From: an uncultured Ruminococcus sp. | GTDB taxonomy: Bacteria > Bacillota_A > Clostridia > Oscillospirales > Ruminococcaceae | Length of the DNA: 11,485 nucleotides | Direction of reading: 5' to 3' | Assembly: GCA_946629405.1 (NCBI GenBank) | Contig: CAMOXW010000048.1 | Span: 1 to 11,485 of the forward strand | Part shown: positions 5,746 through 11,485 of the stretch, one piece after another | Layout: each line of letters begins with the position of its first letter | How positions within the stretch are numbered: position 1 is the first letter of the stretch | Made by a program: the position numbers and the translations under genes | Notes under the pieces: model-generated | Databases searched by the model: none | What the model was told of the DNA's origin: nothing | The model's input: only the letters and a program-made list of their open reading frames with translations

Positions 5746-8700
5746 ATGAAAGCAACACAAAAACCGCTAAGTAAAAGACTGCTCAGCACTATGCTGGCGC
5801 TGCTGATGGTATTCACTCTTTTGCCGCAGGAAACGCCGCTGCGGGCAAATGCAGAGGAAACACCGGTATCAGAGCCGGCTGAGAAGTCCGAAAACACTGA
5901 TGAGGCTGTAACTATCCTCGCCAGTACGATCCCTGACAATGAGGTATTCACGCTGACCGCTGATACAGTGCTTATGCTTGATGAGACCAGGTCCCTCACC
6001 GGCATCAGGGGAGACTATGCACTGACTATCGTGTCGGACGGCAACGGACACACACTTTATTCATCATCAGATACCGGAAACGCTGTCGAGGTAAAATCAT
6101 TAAAAGTTGATGCACCTGATATCATTCTGAATCTTTGGACATCCCAAAATGATTATTACGGCATAATCACAAGCCTTGACATTGATATCAACGTCAGTGA
6201 ATTCAACTCCGCCAGCAGTATATTCTCTCAGAATGGCAATTTCAAGCTCACTGCTGACAAAATGAAGATAAAAACCAACAGCCAGTACGGTATATACACT
6301 CCCAACGGCTGCTTTGAGGGCTATTTCAAAAACGGCGGCCTGATAACGGGAAAGACTGCTATATACAGTTCGCAGGCACCTTACATCGTTGCTGACGATC
6401 TGGAGATAACGTCTGCTGAGGGTGACGGTATCTGGTCACGCTTCAATGCCCGCATGATCGGCGATCCGGCTTCAGAAGCTCACGGCGTTTATATCAAGGG
6501 CAATAATATAACCATCACTGCCGGAAGCGATAAAGATGCCGACGGTATTGAAGGCATGAGTGCAAAGCTTCTGGGAGGCACGATCAGGATCAAAGCCACC
6601 GATGGCAAAAACAGCAGAGGAATTTACCTGCACTCAACAAAGGCGTCATGTGCTGAGATACTCTCCCCGCTGACCATTGAGTCAAAGGGAACAGGCATTG
6701 ATATCGTGAACGAGCTTTCAACAGACGAAATGACGTTCAGCAGCGCACTGACCGTAACATCGTCTCTGTTTATTGATTCCGAAGACGGTTATGGATTCAG
6801 AACGGTCGCTGACAAGATCAACGGCAGCGACTGTGCTTCGCGTGCGTTATTCACCTCAGAATTCGGTGTGCTGAGAGGCGGAAAGGGTGCTTATGACAGT
6901 GCGACAGATCTGCCCTCACAGCTGACAAATAACGACCGCTGCACTATCATTGAAAACTCTGCAACGACCCTTACATGGGTACAGAACGAGTCCACTTCAA
7001 CAACAGGTGAGGACGGCACAGAGGTTCCTCATTACAATAAAGGCGAATATAGTATCGCAAGATATCTCATGTTCCCCGTTATTGAGAATAAAATCTACGA
7101 TGTGGGCGATACGGCAACTGTCAGCTATGAGATACCTCTGACAGCCGAGGCTCCCACTCTCAGCTGGTGTATGTATAACCCGGCAAGCGATTCTTCAACG
7201 GGAATTGCCGGTGAAGAAGTAATTCCTGAAGACTTATACGGCAATGATGATATAATTATTACCGAAGCAATGGCAAAGCAATATATATATGCGGTGCTTT
7301 CATACGAATTCGCAGGAAGCAGATGGAGCATATGTTCCAATAAGGTAAAGGTAAAGTCAAACGCTGCTCTGACAGTAAGCTTCGACAGCAACGGCGGAAG
7401 CGGTACAATGGACAGTATCAGTTCTACTGAGGAATCCGAGTACACTATCCCCGAGTGCAGCTTTGAGGCTCCCGTGGGAAAGTATTTCGGCGGCTGGGAG
7501 TATCGGAGCGATAGCGGCGACAATTATACCGTTTACCCCGGAAATACTGTTATTCTGAACGGCGATACCACTCTGACTGCTATATGGACAGAAACTGACA
7601 GCAGTGTAATTTTCTTTGAGGATTTCCAGAACGACAGCTGGTACGACCGCTGGACTACTTATGGTGATTATAAAAGCTTTTCCTGGTATAGGGACGGAGA
7701 TGAATACAGCGTAGCTGCTGGTTTTTATGGCAAGGATTTTCATGCGCTCTGTTCCTCGACTCTCACGATACCTGACAAGGCTGTAAGGCTTTCTCTCAGT
7801 GCGTGGAAACAAGACGTCAGCGAAGTGCAGATAGGTGTCAAATTCATTGAGGACGGCACAGGTACTGTGTATGAGCTCACTGATGATGAAAATGTCAGAC
7901 TCTATGGTATTATGCCCGGTGTTACTGAAAAGGAATACACCTATAATGTATCTGAGGAGATATACGGCAAGACAGGAAAGCTGCTTTTCAGGTGCAAGCC
8001 CGGTAACAACATAGTGAATATCGACAATATATGCCTGTCCTTAATTCCGCTGAGCGTGACTAATACACTCAAAAATCCCACCTTCGTTGAGGGCGGGGAG
8101 CTGAAACTCCATGTTGATGTTGAGGGCGGCAAAGCTCCTTATCACTACCAGTGGAACTATTCGACCACAGCAAGAGGAAGCGGCACAAGATACAGCCTGC
8201 ACGGCATTACCGATAATGAGGCTGACCTTACCTTTACAATGTCGTCTGATAATGAGTGGACAAGGAACAGTATCAGTATCTGGTGCAATATCTACGATGC
8301 TGACGGCAATACCACAAGCTCAAACAGCGTTCAGGTGCGTCTTGCTCCTGAGATCCCGTCAACGGCTAATTTCAACGTTGACTATGCCGACCTGATGATA
8401 CCCGGCAAATATGCCGATGTTTCAGGTCTGAAGCTTGAAAGCAACACCTACTTCGATATCGACCGCAGCGAGACATACTGGATAGACGCTGAGACCGACA
8501 GACGGCTTTATGCCAACGATCAGTTCGGATTCGGAAAGCCGTATATCCTCCGTCTTGTGCTGAGGCCCTACGCTATCTACAATTTTGCTGACAATATCAG
8601 CAATTACAGCCGTACACAGCTGAAAATAGGCGATGAGAGCAGCGAGACCATTCTCTATGACCTTTATAACTACCGTTATGTTGACGAAACCGGCGCTATG

Positions 8701-11485
8701 GTCATTTACGCACTGCCGGCTATGTCTAATTACTATCAGCACGGCTATGTCGGCTACGAGCTGCCGACCGGAGACATGATCGGTGTTCACCGCAACTTCG
8801 CTGTGAATCCGTGGGCAGACAACTCCGCAAACGTTGTCTACTTCAAGATGGGCGGATATACTCAGTTCAGCTATCTGACCGTTCCTGATTATGAATGCTC
8901 GATAGACGGCGAAAACTGGTACAATTCCGTTGCAATAAACGGCAAGGGCATTGAATTCACCCACCCCGGCGTTTATACCGCTCAGGTAAGATGTGACGGA
9001 AATGTCATATATGAGAAGCGTGTGGATACAAATGTTCATGCAGTTTATTACTTTGAAAATGACCCGTCAAAGTCCACTTCTGCCAACAAGTGGAAATTCA
9101 TTGATGCTAACGGTGACGGAATAAACTGGTCCTGGTATAGATATTATTCAGTTGACGCCGGCAGCGGAATCATCGCTTCTGGAACAGGAAGTGCTTCCCC
9201 CGACAACTGGGCTATCTCACCGGCATTAAGTCCTAACAAAAACGGAAGGACATATATATCCTTCTATGCAGAGAATAATGATTATCATAAAGGGCAGCAT
9301 AAATTCAAGGTGTATATCGGAAATACCAATGAGACAGATTCAATGGTATGCATTTCCGGCGATGAAGCAATAGCAGTTGAAGACGACGGCTGGACACGTT
9401 ACACCTTTGATGTTACTGATCACATACCCGTTAACGAAGACGGTGAAATGAGCAGCTTCTATGCTGCTATCAGGCACTGCGACGGCCCGGTTGAAGATTG
9501 GCTCCTTATAGATCAGTTTGAGCTGTTCTATGACACAGTTTCGCCTTACCTTATCAATGATTATACTTATGAAAAGAGCTATGAAAAGCCCGGCAATACA
9601 GTTGAAATTTTTTCACAGCTTGAAGCTGTCGGCGGTGCAGAGCCTTACACATACTCACTTGAAACAAGCAGTGACGGAAGTGTATGGACAGGGTATCCCG
9701 ACTTTGCAGAGGATCATACCTTTGTTCTTAAAGAGGAGGATCTTGGCAATTACTTCCGTGTAAGAGTTACCGATGCTGACGGCTTTGAGATCATTTCAAA
9801 TGCTGTTGCTGTGGTTGATTCTTTCAGCATTACAGATCAGCCTCAGGACGTTATAACTACAGGCTACGATGCTGATAACGTTGTTACATTCTCTTTTGAG
9901 GGCGGACAGAAGAATTCACTGAAATTCATTTATCTTCGTGACTATATCACAGGTGAAGAGACCCTTGTCGGCACAACGAGAAATAACATCTTCACCTACA
10001 ACATGACCGGCTGTGAGCTGAACAAGAGATACTATTTACTTGTTACTGATAAACCATTAACCGAAGATCGCATCAATTATGCTTACTCAGATTATTTCTG
10101 GTATAAAGAGCCGCGCTTTGAGGCATACGATCTGACTGTTGCAGGAACTAAAGTAACCAGCTATAACAAGGACGATATCCTCGGCGACGGGATTTTCAGC
10201 TACGACCCTGAAAGCAATACTCTTTATCTAAACGGCGGAGATTTTTATTGCGAAGATTGGGTGTTCTTAAACGATATTGATGACCTTACTGTAAATGTGG
10301 TGAAGGACACAAATATCTACAGCACTTTTCCGATGCTGAGCTATTGTAATATGACTATCACTGGTCAAGGCAGTTTATATCTGAAAAATGAAAACGGAGC
10401 AGGGATCGCCTGCCACGGCAAGCTTACCATTAAGGACGCAACAGTCTCTGTTGATGCTAAATCAAGAGCTATCACAGGTCAGGGCCGCGATAACGCTTCG
10501 CTTGCTGTCATAAACAGCACGATCTGGGCTGCGAAAACAGACGCTGAATATTACCCGGAATACGGCGGAATAAGCCAGTTCCCGGCAGGTATCACTATGA
10601 GTGGCTGCGGAATAAAGTCACCTGTAAAATCATATGTCAGGGACGGCGTTATCTTCGGAGAAGACAACACAACTCCGGCATTGATCGTATCCATTGAGCC
10701 TTTTGATACTGCATTGATGTTGATATGCGGCGAGTTAGTAACCGTGGAAAATGCAGATGATATCCTCGGCGACGGAGTGTTCAGCTATGACTTTGAAACA
10801 AAGACACTGACCATTGACGGCGACTGCACTTATAATGATGATAACATTATCTACAGCATGGAAAACGGACTTACTATCAATGTAGAATCCGACAGCACTC
10901 TTTCATCAGATTTTGGTACGATTTACCTTTATGATGCTGACACTACCATTACCGGTGATGGCAAGCTTACTTCAAACGGTCCAATTTTTGTCAGTGAAAG
11001 CGATTTGACTATCGAGAATGCTGACCTTGAAATAACCGATGATAGTGACGAGTCTTTTCCTGCTCTTTATGGTCGGGAAGCCGGACTGAAAATAATCAAC
11101 TCAAATGTCGATCTCACCGCATTAGAAGTGGCATTATGTGGTTTCACTGAGGGCATGACACGAGAAAACTGTTATATAACAACTCCCGAACGTGCTATTA
11201 CCAATTTCGGCACGATCTATGAAGCTGACGGAAGCACCGCTGCAAAGGAAGTTGTTATAACCGCAGGCAAGACTGCTGATCTCTATATCGCCGGTAAACA
11301 GGTAATTGCGGGGAATGCAGATGATATCCTCGGCGACGGCGTATTCAGCTATGACTTTGAAACAAAGACACTGACCGTTGACGGCGACTGCGATTACAAA
11401 AACGGAAATCTTATCTATAATGAAGGCGTTAAAGGTCTTGTTATCAACACAGTTTCTGACAGTATACTTGCTGCTGATCTCGAAA
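5746..11485 (+). CDS. Giant exported modular surface protein (3' end beyond the window)
   Basis: The frame is open from ATG 5746 to the window edge, at least 1913 codons, with no stop. Residues 1-36 are a signal peptide (KPLSKRLLS basic part, MLALLMVFTLL core, ANA before EE). Modules in order: a beta-helix-like solenoid (~125-350); an Ig-like region (~448-541); an InlB B-like repeat (542-617, FDSNGGSGTM ... FGGWEY ... LTAIWTE); a jelly-roll beginning FFEDF (~618-765); an Ig-like domain (~767-867, GGKAPYHYQW); a 'Y-DQFGFGKPY-L' surface-repeat module (~883-990); a cleaved-adhesin / choice-of-anchor J-like domain (~1099-1265, DNWAISP at 1153-1159, DANGDG at 1120-1125); two Ig-like domains (~1266-1455); then ~190-residue DDILGDG repeats from ~1461. 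No enzyme active site is recognised. It is probably secreted or wall-attached and used for adhesion or carbohydrate binding, but any sorting signal or dockerin would lie past the edge. It follows a signalling operon with its own promoter. Cys is unusually frequent for an exported protein. Confidence 0.9.
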   Translation, partial: MKATQKPLSKRLLSTMLALLMVFTLLPQETPLRANAEETPVSEPAEKSENTDEAVTILASTIPDNEVFTLTADTVLMLDETRSLTGIRGDYALTIVSDGNGHTLYSSSDTGNAVEVKSLKVDAPDIILNLWTSQNDYYGIITSLDIDINVSEFNSASSIFSQNGNFKLTADKMKIKTNSQYGIYTPNGCFEGYFKNGGLITGKTAIYSSQAPYIVADDLEITSAEGDGIWSRFNARMIGDPASEAHGVYIKGNNITITAGSDKDADGIEGMSAKLLGGTIRIKATDGKNSRGIYLHSTKASCAEILSPLTIESKGTGIDIVNELSTDEMTFSSALTVTSSLFIDSEDGYGFRTVADKINGSDCASRALFTSEFGVLRGGKGAYDSATDLPSQLTNNDRCTIIENSATTLTWVQNESTSTTGEDGTEVPHYNKGEYSIARYLMFPVIENKIYDVGDTATVSYEIPLTAEAPTLSWCMYNPASDSSTGIAGEEVIPEDLYGNDDIIITEAMAKQYIYAVLSYEFAGSRWSICSNKVKVKSNAALTVSFDSNGGSGTMDSISSTEESEYTIPECSFEAPVGKYFGGWEYRSDSGDNYTVYPGNTVILNGDTTLTAIWTETDSSVIFFEDFQNDSWYDRWTTYGDYKSFSWYRDGDEYSVAAGFYGKDFHALCSSTLTIPDKAVRLSLSAWKQDVSEVQIGVKFIEDGTGTVYELTDDENVRLYGIMPGVTEKEYTYNVSEEIYGKTGKLLFRCKPGNNIVNIDNICLSLIPLSVTNTLKNPTFVEGGELKLHVDVEGGKAPYHYQWNYSTTARGSGTRYSLHGITDNEADLTFTMSSDNEWTRNSISIWCNIYDADGNTTSSNSVQVRLAPEIPSTANFNVDYADLMIPGKYADVSGLKLESNTYFDIDRSETYWIDAETDRRLYANDQFGFGKPYILRLVLRPYAIYNFADNISNYSRTQLKIGDESSETILYDLYNYRYVDETGAMVIYALPAMSNYYQHGYVGYELPTGDMIGVHRNFAVNPWADNSANVVYFKMGGYTQFSYLTVPDYECSIDGENWYNSVAINGKGIEFTHPGVYTAQVRCDGNVIYEKRVDTNVHAVYYFENDPSKSTSANKWKFIDANGDGINWSWYRYYSVDAGSGIIASGTGSASPDNWAISPALSPNKNGRTYISFYAENNDYHKGQHKFKVYIGNTNETDSMVCISGDEAIAVEDDGWTRYTFDVTDHIPVNEDGEMSSFYAAIRHCDGPVEDWLLIDQFELFYDTVSPYLINDYTYEKSYEKPGNTVEIFSQLEAVGGAEPYTYSLETSSDGSVWTGYPDFAEDHTFVLKEEDLGNYFRVRVTDADGFEIISNAVAVVDSFSITDQPQDVITTGYDADNVVTFSFEGGQKNSLKFIYLRDYITGEETLVGTTRNNIFTYNMTGCELNKRYYLLVTDKPLTEDRINYAYSDYFWYKEPRFEAYDLTVAGTKVTSYNKDDILGDGIFSYDPESNTLYLNGGDFYCEDWVFLNDIDDLTVNVVKDTNIYSTFPMLSYCNMTITGQGSLYLKNENGAGIACHGKLTIKDATVSVDAKSRAITGQGRDNASLAVINSTIWAAKTDAEYYPEYGGISQFPAGITMSGCGIKSPVKSYVRDGVIFGEDNTTPALIVSIEPFDTALMLICGELVTVENADDILGDGVFSYDFETKTLTIDGDCTYNDDNIIYSMENGLTINVESDSTLSSDFGTIYLYDADTTITGDGKLTSNGPIFVSESDLTIENADLEITDDSDESFPALYGREAGLKIINSNVDLTALEVALCGFTEGMTRENCYITTPERAITNFGTIYEADGSTAAKEVVITAGKTADLYIAGKQVIAGNADDILGDGVFSYDFETKTLTVDGDCDYKNGNLIYNEGVKGLVINTVSDSILAADLE
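6121..6800 (+). repeat. Beta-helix-like solenoid in the giant protein
   Basis: Residues ~126-350 show a recurring small-Gly-aliphatic turn: YGIYT, TAIYS, DGIWS, HGVYI, DGIEG, RGIYL, TGIDI. The Gly (or Ala) codons lie at 6292, 6358, 6430, 6484, 6544, 6619 and 6694, steps of 18-25 residues, which matches one coil of a right-handed parallel beta-helix. Between turns are alternating hydrophobic strands such as ITITAG and IRIKAT. The fold is inferred from periodicity; carbohydrate-binding or lyase beta-helices look like this, but no catalytic residues can be named. Confidence 0.6.
7369..7596 (+). other. InlB B-like repeat domain
   Basis: Residues 542-617 of the giant protein carry the full pattern of this extracellular beta-grasp-like repeat: LTVSFDSNGGSGTM, a Glu/Ser-rich middle with YTIPECSF, FGGWEY, and the closing TTLTAIWTE. 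The module is common in Firmicute surface proteins and is often linked with adhesion. Confidence 0.8.
9040..9540 (+). other. Cleaved-adhesin / choice-of-anchor J-like jelly-roll domain
   Basis: Residues ~1099-1265 begin YYFENDPSKS, continue WKFIDANGDGINWSWYRYYS and SASPDNWAISPAL, and end with WLLIDQFELFYD. The order (F-E at the start, D-N-W-x-I-S-P, strand-rich body, I-D-x-F/V at the end) is that of the cleaved adhesin family of extracellular jelly-rolls. The DANGDG loop could hold calcium. A weaker relative begins FFEDFQNDSW near 7611. Confidence 0.65.
10126..10707 (+). repeat. DDILGDG repeat, copy 1
   Basis: Residues ~1461-1654 of the giant protein: YDLTVAGTKVTSYN, then DDILGDGIFSYDPESNTLYL, then a strand-rich part with TITGQGSLYL and HGKLTIKDATVSV. 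It is the most diverged copy, about 195 residues to the equivalent point of the next. Similar ~190-residue units with 'DILGDG-SYD-TLTL' and 'TITGxGxL' patterns occur in large exported proteins of gut Firmicutes and are probably beta-helical; function unknown. Confidence 0.75.
10708..11274 (+). repeat. DDILGDG repeat, copy 2
   Basis: Residues ~1655-1843: DTALMLICGELV, NADDILGDGVFSYD, TLTIDGDC, TITGDGKLTSNG, SDLTIENADLEI. It aligns with copy 1 along its whole length and with copy 3 almost base for base at its beginning. The step to the next copy is 564 bases (188 codons). Confidence 0.8.
11275..11485 (+). repeat. DDILGDG repeat, copy 3 (cut by window edge)
   Basis: Begins ADLYIAGKQVIAGNADDILG (residues from ~1843). 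The stretch 11314-11391 matches 10750-10827 of copy 2 at 75 of 78 bases; the rest diverges. The close DNA match points to recent duplication or recombination between copies. More copies may follow beyond the window. Confidence 0.8.

Noticed and set aside
7125..7812. Two overlapping minus-strand frames (132 and 151 codons)
   Set aside because: Antisense shadows of the InlB-like region of the giant gene; low-complexity Ser/Ile/Val-rich translations.
8422..9039. 205-codon open frame on the minus strand
   Set aside because: It lies wholly antisense to the giant gene, whose plus-strand frame has clear domain patterns; no ribosome binding site or recognisable protein.
1..11485. CRISPR arrays, tRNA or rRNA genes, insertion-sequence ends
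   Set aside because: No short regularly spaced direct repeats, no cloverleaf-like or ribosomal RNA sequence and no transposase-like reading frame were seen by reading both strands.

Overview
The window looks like a piece of a gut or rumen Firmicute chromosome, most likely Ruminococcus or a close relative in the Oscillospiraceae. The reasons are strong AGGAGG-type ribosome binding sites, a TTG start, a 7TM-sensor two-component system of a type I associate with that group, and a very large secreted protein built from beta-helix, Ig-like, InlB-type and ~190-residue repeat modules. The genus is inferred from style, not from a marker gene.

Left part (1-2073, minus strand): a prophage remnant. Read leftwards it holds the C-terminal part of a MuF / minor capsid protein 2-like head protein whose tip is an ADP-ribosyltransferase (ART) domain with a visible R-S-E set of motifs. 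Next is a 104-residue gene that overlaps the toxin stop codon and is a candidate immunity protein, then an intrinsic terminator hairpin, an 85-residue small phage protein (crAss001_48-related family) and a start-less open frame that runs off the left edge. The head gene has lost its N-terminal part. Its reading frame is broken near 2004, and any remaining similarity must end by the in-frame stop at 2074-2076, where the promoter of the next operon lies. The toxin tip and the 104-residue gene are AT-rich (33% G+C in two 60-base blocks I counted), while the capsid part is GC-rich (58-60% in two blocks). This fits modular exchange of a toxin/immunity cassette.

Middle part (2052-5570, plus strand): a three-gene signalling operon read from a TTGAAA-17-TATAAT promoter with a short leader. 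The genes overlap by 8 and 29 bases. The first encodes an 8-helix membrane sensor (7TM histidine-kinase N-terminal type) whose cytoplasmic part keeps a long coiled coil but has no recognisable kinase ATP-binding boxes. The second is a 3-TM, PAS-like, HisKA_3-type kinase with a phosphoacceptor His in IRIHDSLGE and recognisable though altered ATPase boxes. The third is a NarL/LuxR-type response regulator. The arrangement suggests a sensor split over two membrane proteins. Four bases after the regulator there is a possible 29-codon peptide ORF with a good ribosome binding site.

Right part (5571-11485, plus strand): a regulatory gap with an extended -10 promoter (TGTTATGAT) and a perfect 16-base palindrome at the predicted transcription start. 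It is followed by one giant open reading frame that starts at 5746 and is still open at the window end (at least 1913 codons). It encodes an exported, modular surface or secreted protein: signal peptide, beta-helix-like solenoid, Ig-like modules, InlB B-like repeat, two jelly-roll / cleaved-adhesin-like modules, and a series of ~190-residue DDILGDG repeats, the last of which runs off the right edge. Its position just behind the response regulator makes it a natural candidate target of that regulator, but this is inference. No RNA genes, CRISPR arrays or insertion sequences were seen.
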